Shown: positions 1-9,211 of the stretch, one piece after another | How the letters are laid out: each line of letters begins with the position of its first letter | Position numbering within the stretch: the stretch's first letter is position 1 | The notes under the pieces: model-generated | The model's input: only the letters and a program-made list of their open reading frames with translations | Database searches by the model: none | What the model was told of the DNA's origin: nothing | Origin: a virus | Length of the DNA stretch: 23,573 nucleotides | Direction: 5' to 3' (one strand) | IMG/VR virus record: IMGVR_UViG_3300008459_000413 | Location: 1 to 23,573 of that record | Made by a program: the position numbers and the translations under genes

Positions 1-2556
1 TTTTGTTTTTTGGGTTACAGAGCCATCAAAAATTTCATAATATTCTCTACCACATAAATATTTTGTTGGCGGACACCAAAAACACGCAAAATCATTTGTA
101 GAATTAGAAAATAAATCATTTGCTGTAAAAACTTCTTGTACTAAGTATGGTTCAGTACCCTTAATTAAACAACCTTTGGTGGGGTTCCAATAAACATCTG
201 TCTCAACAACCGAACTTTTACAACATGATTGGTTTTCTATACCTAAAACTAAACCACTATCTAATATTAATAATTGTCCTTTTGATGGGCAATTCACTAC
301 ATCTAATTGACTAAGTGGTGTATAATAACCACCTAGTTCTTCACAACAAATTTGTGATATTTCAGATGATTTAACTAAATCATTTAAATTAGTATTAAAA
401 AAACTATTAATATTAGTATCAGTTAGATTTAATGTAGTTAAATCATTCGCTAATATAATACCATTATCATAGTAAATTAAATCTTTAGGACAAGTTAATT
501 CACAATTTGATCCTCCATAATTAAATGTAATTCTTAAAGGTGTGCTACTACTATTATACACAATATCTGTAGAACTACCAGCTTTTATTATTGTAGCGTT
601 AGAAGAAACTTGGCCGTTATTATTTAAAATTTGTGCAAAATTTTCACCGTAATTAGGTACATTATTTTGTGTATTAGTACCTTCTTTGGTATATTCTTTA
701 AATAAATTTTTTAAGTCAGTAAAATTAACTGTATTAATTGTTACACCAGAAAAATTATCTATAAAACATCTAAATTTATCAAAATAATGTTTACCGTAAT
801 CATACAAACCAATATGTGGATTATTCCCTAATTCGGATAAATTACCACCATTATACCAAAATCCATACATTTGATAATAATTGTCTCCATTATCTGGATG
901 AATAAAAGGGAATCCAAAATTATCTAAAGGGTAACCAGCATTTATATAAGTGGTATCATTTTGTGATGTTAATTCAGTTACATCAACACCTAAATAATCA
1001 GCTATAGCATCCAAAGTATCTATTGGATCTAACCTATTTTTGGCTATATATATAAATTCATCTAAACTAACAACACAGTTTTGTATTTTAAATAAATTTA
1101 AAAAGAATTCTAATACTTTTCTATGTCCTTTGGATTTGAATAACCACCAAGCATTTATAACTAATCTTCTCCATAATTCATAATCTAACTCTTTTGGTGA
1201 TAAATTTCTTGAATATCCTAAAAAGGGTGTGTTAAATGTGTCTCCATACCCTTCTTCACCGGAATTAGAAGGTAAAACATCACCAAATAAATTATCATCA
1301 AAATAACTAAGTAAAACATCTAAACCTAATTCAGATGCTAAAACTTTAACTAATTCATCAGCAGTATTATCTTTTTTATCGTAAGTTACAACTCTAGAAA
1401 AAGTAATACCATCAATATATTGTTTTATTTGGTCAAATTCTCTACCATATATTCTTAATAACTTATTAACTTTTCTACCATATATTTCAGTACCATCACC
1501 TTGTGTATCAAACTCAATTATAGATTCACTAACAAATCTTCTAGCCACTAAATCAGTTTTGTTTTGATCCATTTCTAACGCTATATCAATCCAATCGTTA
1601 ATATAGTTTGTAAATTCAGTTGAACCGTTATCTAAATTATAACCATCTGAAGTAGGCCAAGTTAATCTTCTATTACTAGAAATAATAACTCCAGATTCAT
1701 TTCTTAGTGGTAAATTTAATGAAATCGTATAAGGTGGTGAGACTAATCTATTTAAAATTAATGACTCAAATTCGTTTAATCTGTTAAAGAAATATTTGTT
1801 AAGTACTTCTTCTTTAGGTCTTATATGGTAATTAAAACTACCAAATCCTGAACTAACTAAGTTAGGCCATGGGTTACCGTTAACTTTTAAATATATATAA
1901 TTATCATTAGGTGTACTACCAGTAAAACTTAATAAATAAAAATCACCAAATAAGTTAGTTAACTGATAATTTTCGTAACTATAATTTAAATTAGATATAT
2001 CACCATATTCATCTGAAGTATTAAACAATACTTCACTAGTGTATATTAAAGCAAATTTATTTTTTATTAAAGATACAGGTACTTTAAAAGTAGAAGTTTG
2101 TGTAATATTATCATACACATAATTAAGTATGGTATTTTTATAAGACCTAGTAGGGTCATCATCTAATAAATTTTCTATTAATAATGAACCTTTCCATTTT
2201 AATAATATTTGTTCTATATTACTTTTAATGAAGGTATAAAAACTACCAAAATAAACATATCTTTCTAATCTATTAGGGTCTAGGTTAAGTATAACTTTTA
2301 AACTCTCATTTGATAATTCATCAGAATCAGCGTTAGTTAAATTTAAACTATTTAAATTATAAGAGTCTGAAAAAGTACCCGTATTATAAACTTTACTTGT
2401 AGCTGGAGTAGTTTTTGTTGTAATAGCAAAATTACCCAAAGTAAAAAGTGTAACACCATCAGTAGATTGTAATCCTACTAAATTTGGAGCAAAATCACCC
2501 TGTCCTATTTTATATGCTTCTGTTAATGATCCAGGTACTACTATTTTATTAGGCAT
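1..2556 (-). CDS. gpI/gp7-like baseplate wedge protein with Cys-rich C-terminal extension (partial, C-terminus beyond window)
   Basis: An open frame starts at ATG 2556 (MPNKIVVPGS) and runs 852 codons to the left edge without a stop, so the C-terminus is missing. Residues about 355-495 resemble the P2 gpI tail-protein family: a helical stretch around YGREFDQIKQYIDG (370-383), then LWRRLVINAWW...KGHRKVLEFFLNLF (461-489), which matches the family's 'R..i......KGt..al...l' signature. gpI is the equivalent of T4 gp7, which joins gp6 in the baseplate wedge. The N-terminal 350 residues and the region after 500 are not recognised. The C-terminal part is rich in cysteines, often paired (CCEELGG, SCCKSS, CFWCPP). 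It is the last visible gene of the operon that begins with gp25, 15 nt after its neighbour's stop. Its leader is A/T-rich with no Shine-Dalgarno. The structural role is fairly sure; the exact gp7 equivalence is inferred. Confidence 0.72.
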   Translation of the reverse strand, partial: MPNKIVVPGSLTEAYKIGQGDFAPNLVGLQSTDGVTLFTLGNFAITTKTTPATSKVYNTGTFSDSYNLNSLNLTNADSDELSNESLKVILNLDPNRLERYVYFGSFYTFIKSNIEQILLKWKGSLLIENLLDDDPTRSYKNTILNYVYDNITQTSTFKVPVSLIKNKFALIYTSEVLFNTSDEYGDISNLNYSYENYQLTNLFGDFYLLSFTGSTPNDNYIYLKVNGNPWPNLVSSGFGSFNYHIRPKEEVLNKYFFNRLNEFESLILNRLVSPPYTISLNLPLRNESGVIISSNRRLTWPTSDGYNLDNGSTEFTNYINDWIDIALEMDQNKTDLVARRFVSESIIEFDTQGDGTEIYGRKVNKLLRIYGREFDQIKQYIDGITFSRVVTYDKKDNTADELVKVLASELGLDVLLSYFDDNLFGDVLPSNSGEEGYGDTFNTPFLGYSRNLSPKELDYELWRRLVINAWWLFKSKGHRKVLEFFLNLFKIQNCVVSLDEFIYIAKNRLDPIDTLDAIADYLGVDVTELTSQNDTTYINAGYPLDNFGFPFIHPDNGDNYYQMYGFWYNGGNLSELGNNPHIGLYDYGKHYFDKFRCFIDNFSGVTINTVNFTDLKNLFKEYTKEGTNTQNNVPNYGENFAQILNNNGQVSSNATIIKAGSSTDIVYNSSSTPLRITFNYGGSNCELTCPKDLIYYDNGIILANDLTTLNLTDTNINSFFNTNLNDLVKSSEISQICCEELGGYYTPLSQLDVVNCPSKGQLLILDSGLVLGIENQSCCKSSVVETDVYWNPTKGCLIKGTEPYLVQEVFTANDLFSNSTNDFACFWCPPTKYLCGREYYEIFDGSVTQKTK

Positions 2557-2571
2557 TAAATTTTAAAAATT

Positions 2572-3465
2572 TTAAAGGGTAGTTATTGTATCAAAATCTT
2601 TAGTATCATCAATTTGGTCAACTTCTTCTCTAATTTCAAATAAAGGTTCATTAGTAAATTGATCTTGAATTTCATAAAGATTGTATTGTTTATAGATTCT
2701 GTTATCAAAATCGTAAATAGTATATTTACCATCAACGATACTTTTACTTTGATTACCGAATAATCCGTATGCTAATGTTTCAATATCATGTTCAACCATT
2801 TCTAATTCAATTGTAACAGGATTAAAAAATGTATTTGTTATTACAACTGATTGTCCGGGTGAACCAATAAAAGGTATTTTGTTTGGTGTTACCACAGATG
2901 GTGAAGATGGTGTTAATGTACAAAATAATAAATTAGAATTATCATTAAACCTATATCTAATAGCCTTTTGTGATGTATTAGATAAATTTTGATTAACCGC
3001 TTCAGCTAAATTAGCTGATGTTATTATTCTATATACATTAGGTAGAATTTGGTTAGTATCATCTAAATATTCTATTCTATAACCTACCATACTATCATTT
3101 TGTGTCAAAATTGGTGGTAATTGGTTAACATTAAAAACTATACCTTTTATATCTGGATAAGCAGACAAAACACCACAATCAATAATTGTTGTATAATATT
3201 GTTTAGGTCTTATCATTATAGTATAATAACCTTTAGATGAAAATAAGTTTGCTGGTAAATTTAAATTATATAAACCACTTAATATCGGTTGTACACCATT
3301 AACACTTAAAGGGTTATTAAATTGTGTTAAAAAAGAGTTAGCATCTAAAACTCTTACAGGTACAGAAGGCGGTACATCTCTACTAGGTGAGTATGTATAA
3401 AAAATATCTATATCATCAGGTGATACGTTAGCCGGTCTTACTGTCCCAAAATTTCCTGTAGCCAT
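2572..3465 (-). CDS. Unknown baseplate/tail structural protein, 297 aa
   Basis: The start is ATG 3465, preceded by TAA-A, so the upstream gene's stop and this start form TAAAATG with one base between them. The protein (MATGNFGTVRP...) has no signal peptide or membrane segment. It is rich in Asn, Thr, Ile and Tyr and looks mostly beta-stranded, with an acidic C-terminus (EEVDQIDDTKDFDTITTL). No family is recognised. It lies between a 152 aa gene and the gpI-like gene in an unbroken run starting at gp25, so a role in the baseplate or short tail appendages is inferred from position only. Only two cysteines are present, unlike its two large neighbours. Confidence 0.6.
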   Translation of the reverse strand: MATGNFGTVRPANVSPDDIDIFYTYSPSRDVPPSVPVRVLDANSFLTQFNNPLSVNGVQPILSGLYNLNLPANLFSSKGYYTIMIRPKQYYTTIIDCGVLSAYPDIKGIVFNVNQLPPILTQNDSMVGYRIEYLDDTNQILPNVYRIITSANLAEAVNQNLSNTSQKAIRYRFNDNSNLLFCTLTPSSPSVVTPNKIPFIGSPGQSVVITNTFFNPVTIELEMVEHDIETLAYGLFGNQSKSIVDGKYTIYDFDNRIYKQYNLYEIQDQFTNEPLFEIREEVDQIDDTKDFDTITTL

Positions 3466-3466
3466 T

Positions 3467-3925
3467 TTATTCTATGTTAAAAATATTGTAATATCCATTT
3501 TTATATGTGTCGAATTGGTCAACGCTTTCTATATCCTCCAATCTTAAGTGTCTTTCAAATACAGATATTGACTGTCTTTCAATAAATATCTGATTTTCAA
3601 TTTTAGGAGGAAAAGATATACCCATTTCAGCCTCTCTCTTAATAAGACTCATATTTTGTTTAGTTAGACCACTACTTTCAAAAAAATAAACTGTTTTTGT
3701 TTTAAAATAAAGGTCAGAATCTGGGAATAACGGTTTTTCTATACTGGTAATGTATTTAATACCATTTATAGTATATTCAACTTGTGATAATGTGTTACCA
3801 GAATTAACAACATTTGGGGTATAAACTACGTTAGTTACCCCATTAAGACCAACTATATATGGGTTATTTTTATCATAACTAATAACCTCATTTAATCTAG
3901 AATCTGTAAAACCCGATATTACCAT
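3467..3925 (-). CDS. Unknown small tail-operon protein, 152 aa
   Basis: The start is ATG 3925 in TATAAAATG. The first 7 nt overlap the end of the upstream 816 aa gene (AAATGGTAATA), a spacing typical of translationally coupled phage genes. The N-terminal half looks beta-stranded (NVVYTPNVVNSGNTLSQVEY). A more charged segment at about 90-125 follows (KREAEMGISFPPKIENQ, FERHLRLEDIE). No catalytic motif, signal peptide or membrane helix is seen and the family is not recognised. Position between two baseplate-operon genes suggests a virion or assembly protein. Confidence 0.55.
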   Translation of the reverse strand: MVISGFTDSRLNEVISYDKNNPYIVGLNGVTNVVYTPNVVNSGNTLSQVEYTINGIKYITSIEKPLFPDSDLYFKTKTVYFFESSGLTKQNMSLIKREAEMGISFPPKIENQIFIERQSISVFERHLRLEDIESVDQFDTYKNGYYNIFNIE

Positions 3926-6369
3926 TTTATATATTTTATACCATTAGTAGGACCTTTTAAGTCACTATTATTACCAGTAAATACGCCAGATTGTTTTTCT
4001 TCTGAACTACATTTGAAACCAAAAATACATTTCATACAATTATTTTTTGGACAATTAGGGTCATTATTAACTCTTGTACATTTTAATGGTAACTTAGTCC
4101 CAACAACACAAGTATCAGTAAAATTTAAAGGAGTAATCTCATCAAAACCTGTTTGTGTTGAAACAATCACACCATAACTATCAGTTAAAGATTTATTTGG
4201 TGTGTATTGGACTCCTCCTCCATGTAATATACCACCTATATATAATTCATCAGTACTTACACCTAATTCAGAATTTATAATCTCAACACCATTTTTATTT
4301 TTAACATCTCGACAAAATTTATTAGCTTTAGAAAAGGCTAAACCATAACCATTATATGTTGGATTTTGTGGGTCATAGAAAGGTCCATAATACGTATCAC
4401 TATCTGTTGTCTGCATAGCTATTCTAGTTGTTTCATCTAAAACAGGTTGTGCTGACCTAGCTGTCATTTGTCCGTGACAAGTTAAACATTCACTATTATA
4501 ATAAGGTCCGTCACTTGAAATATCTAAAGAACTATCATATGTTTTTGAACAACACCCACCTTTATTACTATTAATATTCCATATATGTGGTATTGTAGTA
4601 CCTGTACCAAAATCAGCGTATTTTGAATAATTATTAAAATAAGGTTGTTGTAGAAATATATTACTATTAGATTGGTCAACCATTTCAGGTTTAGTATCTA
4701 CAATAGATAAATGATTTACACCCCCTAATTGACAGGTTGGTGAAACATTTTTAAATGAATAATTAGTGACATTAGTTAAAGATTTAATTAACTGTGTTGT
4801 AACATAAGCATAATTTTTCCAACCACCATTAGAACTAGGGCTATAAGGAAAATCTTTTTCTAATTTAGAAGTTATTGTTAATGGATTATCATTTAAAGGT
4901 TCTAAACCATCTTTAGTACCAGGTTTTATAAAAATATATGGTGAATCATATCTAGTTTTACTAAATAAACCATTATCAACAGAACCTAAATTACCGTTTT
5001 CAACAAAACCATCACCGTTTCTATCAAAAAAAGAAACATAATTTTCTTTAACGTTACAATTGAATGGGTATTCAATTAACATTTCATTTGGGTTTGTATA
5101 GTAATTTAAATCATCACCATCAATATTATATAAAATTGTTTTTTGGTTATCATCACCAAAATCATTTAAAATTTTAACATTAGGATTTGTATAAAAACTA
5201 CCAACTTCTATTTCGGTTGAGGATGGTCCCCAATAAACTTTATTTTTTGGTTCTTTATAACCGTTTAAATAATTTTGCCAAGTTAAATATTTGTTTTCAA
5301 CATCACCATTTTGTATATAGTGAAAAGTTTCACCCTCAGAATATCTATCTATGGGTTTACCAATAAATTCATTTAATTGGACAATATTTTGTGCCCATGT
5401 ATATCCACTTAAAATTTTAGTAGGTGTAGGTGGTGTTGGGGTTGTTACTGGTATATAACCTTTTATTAACTGTAACCTTAAATGTTTAGCATATTTTTGA
5501 TAATGTGTTATATCCACATTAGAATTTAAATATGTTACCCTAATTTTAGAATTACTATCAGATTTAAAAGTTATATCTCTATAAGGTTTAGTTGTATAAT
5601 ATTTATTAGGGTTTGTATTGGAGTTTATTTTCCAAATTCTAACTTTATCACTTAAAGTAAAAGTTTTATTTTGTTCATTAAATATAATATCAGAATCTAT
5701 GTTACTAATAATAGAATTACTAGGCTCTATGGGTGAAAAACCATAACCATTATCAACTTCTATTAATATTGAAGCACCATACCAACCACCTTTCACAAAT
5801 TCATTTTCAATGTACAATTGATTTATTAACCTCAAAGAAAAAGTACAATCAATTTTTTTAACATAAATTTGTTCAGTATCATTATATATTAATTCATCAT
5901 TCCATGGACCCCAATCGGTATAGAAAACTAAACAATTCAGATTTTGTTCTACCGTTTTTTTACTTCTTTTATATTCTTGGATTGTATCATAACCACAACA
6001 CTCATTGTTTTCACAAGGTGAATAACCATTAACACCAATTAATGATGGATTATAATTATTAGCTTTAGGGTCGTTACAAAATTTTACTGAAGAATCTGGT
6101 TCAACAAAAGAAGAAAATCTACTATGATTATAATCAGCCTCTTCATGTGATTGGTTATTCCAAAAATTTCCTAAATCCAAAACTTCGGGTATTGTATCAT
6201 CTGTATTATCGAAATAACCCACATTTTTAATGTCTTGTTCTAAACTAAATTGCAAGTGATAATTTGTAGATATTGGACTATAAACAATGGTATCTTTAAC
6301 ACCATCTCCATTAGTATCTATTAATTTAAAAGATTTATAATATTGTATTTTTCTATTATATAAGTTCAT
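3919..6369 (-). CDS. Large Cys-rich tail/baseplate protein with EF-hand-like loops, 816 aa
   Basis: The start ATG 6369 shares a base with the preceding stop (TAATG). Visible elements, in order: an EF-hand-like loop DTNGDGVKD (18-26); a cysteine module beginning CNDPKANNYNP and ending ECCGY (98-127), like the C-DP-A-NYNP repeats of Bacteroidota secreted proteins; a Pro/Thr linker (about 308-318); a second loop DRNGDGFVE (449-457); a Cys-rich C-terminal third with GGCCS (604-608), CLTCHG (628-633) and a cluster at 764-787 (CPKNNCMKCIFGFKC). There is no signal peptide or transmembrane segment. It sits in the gp25-gp6 baseplate operon, so it is probably a virion protein such as a tail spike, pin or fibre connector (inference). 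Calcium binding at the loops and zinc or disulfides at the Cys clusters are plausible but unproven. The family is not recognised as a whole. Confidence 0.65.
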   Translation of the reverse strand: MNLYNRKIQYYKSFKLIDTNGDGVKDTIVYSPISTNYHLQFSLEQDIKNVGYFDNTDDTIPEVLDLGNFWNNQSHEEADYNHSRFSSFVEPDSSVKFCNDPKANNYNPSLIGVNGYSPCENNECCGYDTIQEYKRSKKTVEQNLNCLVFYTDWGPWNDELIYNDTEQIYVKKIDCTFSLRLINQLYIENEFVKGGWYGASILIEVDNGYGFSPIEPSNSIISNIDSDIIFNEQNKTFTLSDKVRIWKINSNTNPNKYYTTKPYRDITFKSDSNSKIRVTYLNSNVDITHYQKYAKHLRLQLIKGYIPVTTPTPPTPTKILSGYTWAQNIVQLNEFIGKPIDRYSEGETFHYIQNGDVENKYLTWQNYLNGYKEPKNKVYWGPSSTEIEVGSFYTNPNVKILNDFGDDNQKTILYNIDGDDLNYYTNPNEMLIEYPFNCNVKENYVSFFDRNGDGFVENGNLGSVDNGLFSKTRYDSPYIFIKPGTKDGLEPLNDNPLTITSKLEKDFPYSPSSNGGWKNYAYVTTQLIKSLTNVTNYSFKNVSPTCQLGGVNHLSIVDTKPEMVDQSNSNIFLQQPYFNNYSKYADFGTGTTIPHIWNINSNKGGCCSKTYDSSLDISSDGPYYNSECLTCHGQMTARSAQPVLDETTRIAMQTTDSDTYYGPFYDPQNPTYNGYGLAFSKANKFCRDVKNKNGVEIINSELGVSTDELYIGGILHGGGVQYTPNKSLTDSYGVIVSTQTGFDEITPLNFTDTCVVGTKLPLKCTRVNNDPNCPKNNCMKCIFGFKCSSEEKQSGVFTGNNSDLKGPTNGIKYIKW

Positions 6370-7388
6370 TATGTATCCAATATATATTCAGTAAAGGTTA
6401 TACCGTTTGGTTCGTTTGCTCCATTTGGTAATGTTACGTCAGTTTTAAAATATCTATTACCCCCATTTAGATTTGGGTTTAATATCAATACTTTACTACT
6501 CCTCCAAAACGGTTTTGAAGCTAAAGTACTGACAGATGGTGGGGTTGTTACTGTTTCATCCATATTAATAAACCTATGAACTCTACCAGTTTTAGCATTA
6601 AAAAATCTGGCTTCAACATAAACTTTTCTAGCTGAAAAAGTTGTACCAGTAAATAAAGGATCATTTTTTAACCAATAAAGTTTATTAAAATTAAAAATAG
6701 GTTTAACGCTACCATAAATACTTATATCCTCAGTTAATAATAAATTTTGTTTTTTAGTATCATTACTATCGTAAAAATAAAGTCTAAAATAACTTTTTTT
6801 AAATCCATTTTTAACATTAATTTCTGAAGGTAAAAATCCAGCTGGTTCATACCCATAAGTTTCTGGTTCAGCAAAAAAAGCGTTATTACCTAGAGATTTA
6901 TAATAAAATCTAAACCTTATTTTGATTGGTTCGAAATTAGGTGTTAGATATTTAACTTTTTCCCCATCTATTATAGGATTTATACTTTTTGTTTTTTCTC
7001 TTTGTACAAAATCATTTATATCGTCAGAATAATCTGTAGGTTCTAAATTTAAACTTATAGGTATTGTTATATTTTTATAATTTAAAATAGGGTTTATAGT
7101 ATTACCTGAAGATATTAATATACCACCACTATTTTTTACATTATAAAATTGTTCTGGGTTAGTGTTAAATAAATCTTTTGAATTATCAAAAGAAGGTCTA
7201 AAAGAAATGTTTTTAAATAAATTAGCTGGTGCTACATATTCAGGACTATTTTGACCAGGTTTTACACTATAAGTTGTTAAATAATCAGTAAATTTCTGAT
7301 TATTAGTAACAGTATTAACCATAGGGTTTATTGTACCCCCAGTTATATTAGTATAATTATTCCTTATTTGGTATCTATATAAACTCAT
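6369..7388 (-). CDS. Unknown baseplate/tail structural protein, 339 aa
   Basis: I place the start at ATG 7388 (MSLYRYQIRNN), which shares its A with the previous gene's TAA (TAATG). An in-frame TTG two codons upstream is less likely. The C-terminal half is beta-rich with aromatic runs (RFRFYYKSLG, YFRLYFYDSND, KVYVEARFFNAKTGRVHRF). There is no signal peptide, membrane segment or cysteine cluster, and no family is recognised. It is flanked by the 607 aa and 816 aa baseplate-operon genes, both joined by one-base TAATG overlaps. This suggests matched production of the three proteins, which may act in one subassembly (inference). Confidence 0.58.
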   Translation of the reverse strand: MSLYRYQIRNNYTNITGGTINPMVNTVTNNQKFTDYLTTYSVKPGQNSPEYVAPANLFKNISFRPSFDNSKDLFNTNPEQFYNVKNSGGILISSGNTINPILNYKNITIPISLNLEPTDYSDDINDFVQREKTKSINPIIDGEKVKYLTPNFEPIKIRFRFYYKSLGNNAFFAEPETYGYEPAGFLPSEINVKNGFKKSYFRLYFYDSNDTKKQNLLLTEDISIYGSVKPIFNFNKLYWLKNDPLFTGTTFSARKVYVEARFFNAKTGRVHRFINMDETVTTPPSVSTLASKPFWRSSKVLILNPNLNGGNRYFKTDVTLPNGANEPNGITFTEYILDT

Positions 7389-9211
7389 TAACAATTTATT
7401 TTAGCTTTTTTACTAACACTATAAATTATTGGTGTTACATCTGGTATTTGTCTTTTTAAATAAACGAACTTATTAAAATATATATAATTAACACCATTAA
7501 TAAATGGATAGTTAACACCATTATCACCATTTTCAATATAACCTGGCTCTAAAATATCTCTCCATTGATAAGATCTATTAGGTCTTAATTCAGCATCACC
7601 AGGTATACCAATAACTTTGTCACCAATAAAAGCTGTCTCAATAACATCAGAAAATCTTCTTATATATATTTTCTGAAAAGGTTCAAAATAATAACCTTTT
7701 TGTGGGGTATTTGAGTTATCTAATGCAAATCTATGTATTATTTTTGATAACGTTTTTTCTAATAATTCACCTCTATTATATTCAACAAAATCACCAAAAT
7801 ATTCACTACTTTTAGGTATATTTTTTTCAATACTACCGCCACCTGAAGGATTATTTTTAGAAACAACTTCTAATCCTGTAATAGTTGTAGCTACTTTATA
7901 TTGGAAATCCCAATGAGCTGTTACATCAGACCAATTAATATTGTTTTTACCAGACCTTTTGATTGTAGCAAAATATAGTTCTGTTAAATTACCGTTTCTA
8001 TTGGTGAATAGTCCTTCTGTTTCTATATCTTGTGTGAATGTAAACAACCAAGTATCGTTAGCGACACCTAATTTATTATCATTAATTTTTGGGTATATAC
8101 TTTTACCAAAACTAGTAGCTTTGTTTATATCATAATCATTACCAGTAATTAATTTAAATTTTCTAATATAATAATCTGATGGTATACCATCCATTCTCCT
8201 AAATAAAGGTTTCGTTGTACCTATAGGTACATTAACTCCAGGTAATAAACCTGTCCTTAAATCTATTACAAAATTATACCTATCTATTATGTGTTCAACT
8301 CTGTATAATCCGTTTAATAAAGCCGGACCACTTAAAGATCTAATTTCTATATAATCTGACACCCTTAAATTATGTGTTGATGCTGAAAAAGAAGGTGATA
8401 AATTACCTACATTAATCTTAGTATAATTAGCATCATTAAAAGTTATAGTAGTATTACCACTAATATTTGTAGGTGTAGCAGATAATATTTTAATTGGGTT
8501 AACAAAATTTAAATCATCATCTGAAATGTTTATAACCCTTTTTAGTGTTAATTTATTACCATTAGGAACTCCTTTATATGATGTAGTTAAGACTAATTTA
8601 TTTTCTAAAAACTCCCCATCAACACCCAAAGATTGTACTGTGTGATAACCAGTATAATTACTAAAATGTGTGTTACTATAGATATAACAAAGATCACCCT
8701 CAGATAATTTATTTTTTTGTTGTGTATCTATTATTACCTGATTTTTTGTGGCTGACGGGTTGATTGAGGTTAAATTTGAAATACTAATACCTTTATAAGC
8801 CTGATTGTCACCTACATTTGTATACTTATCTGTTTTATAAGGATATAAAATTTGTAAAATCCAATTTTTAGGTTGTATACCATTAATAGGGTCATTGTAA
8901 AGTAAAAAATCCCAATCACTATCGGCTGGGAATGTGGAGATTTTTTTACTACCATTTAAATTATTAACCGTTGAGGCTGTATAAAAAATTGAATTGTCTG
9001 TTATTAAATTTAATCTACCTAATATTCTATATCTAGTAGATTTATTTCTTTCATCACTAAAAACTTGTTCAGCACTAAGTGTCGATATAACTTTATTTAA
9101 GTTATTCTTTAACGGACCAGTAGTATTTTCTAAATGTATTTTATAATTAAAGTCCGTATTTGGAGCTAATTTATATCTAGCTTTACCTATTATTTGTTTA
9201 ATACTATCCAT
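7388..9211 (-). CDS. Baseplate-operon structural protein with two similar beta modules, 607 aa
   Basis: The start ATG 9211 overlaps the gp6-like stop by one base (TAATG). The N-terminus (MDSIKQIIGKARYKLAP) resembles the short leader helices of baseplate adaptor proteins. Two segments look related: 153-212 (LSEGDLCYIYS...YTGYHTVQSL...FLENKLVL) and about 245-320 (LRVSDYIEIRS...LNGLYRVEHI...YNFVIDL). Both follow the pattern 'L..gD.i.I.s....NG.y.V..i....f.l', typical of small beta domains repeated in phage tail proteins. The remainder is unrecognised. It directly follows gp6, so a baseplate-wedge or peripheral baseplate role is inferred. It ends KKAKINC. No membrane segment or catalytic motif is seen. 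Confidence 0.6.
   Translation of the reverse strand: MDSIKQIIGKARYKLAPNTDFNYKIHLENTTGPLKNNLNKVISTLSAEQVFSDERNKSTRYRILGRLNLITDNSIFYTASTVNNLNGSKKISTFPADSDWDFLLYNDPINGIQPKNWILQILYPYKTDKYTNVGDNQAYKGISISNLTSINPSATKNQVIIDTQQKNKLSEGDLCYIYSNTHFSNYTGYHTVQSLGVDGEFLENKLVLTTSYKGVPNGNKLTLKRVINISDDDLNFVNPIKILSATPTNISGNTTITFNDANYTKINVGNLSPSFSASTHNLRVSDYIEIRSLSGPALLNGLYRVEHIIDRYNFVIDLRTGLLPGVNVPIGTTKPLFRRMDGIPSDYYIRKFKLITGNDYDINKATSFGKSIYPKINDNKLGVANDTWLFTFTQDIETEGLFTNRNGNLTELYFATIKRSGKNNINWSDVTAHWDFQYKVATTITGLEVVSKNNPSGGGSIEKNIPKSSEYFGDFVEYNRGELLEKTLSKIIHRFALDNSNTPQKGYYFEPFQKIYIRRFSDVIETAFIGDKVIGIPGDAELRPNRSYQWRDILEPGYIENGDNGVNYPFINGVNYIYFNKFVYLKRQIPDVTPIIYSVSKKAKINC

Noticed and set aside
4474-4488. CxxCH as a c-type haem site
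   Set aside because: No signal peptide, no export route and no other cytochrome features. Zinc binding or disulfide formation is the simpler reading.
7941-8135. Plus-strand open frame of 64 codons
   Set aside because: It lies wholly inside the well-supported 607 aa minus-strand gene, is low in charged residues, and no plus-strand promoter or neighbour supports it.
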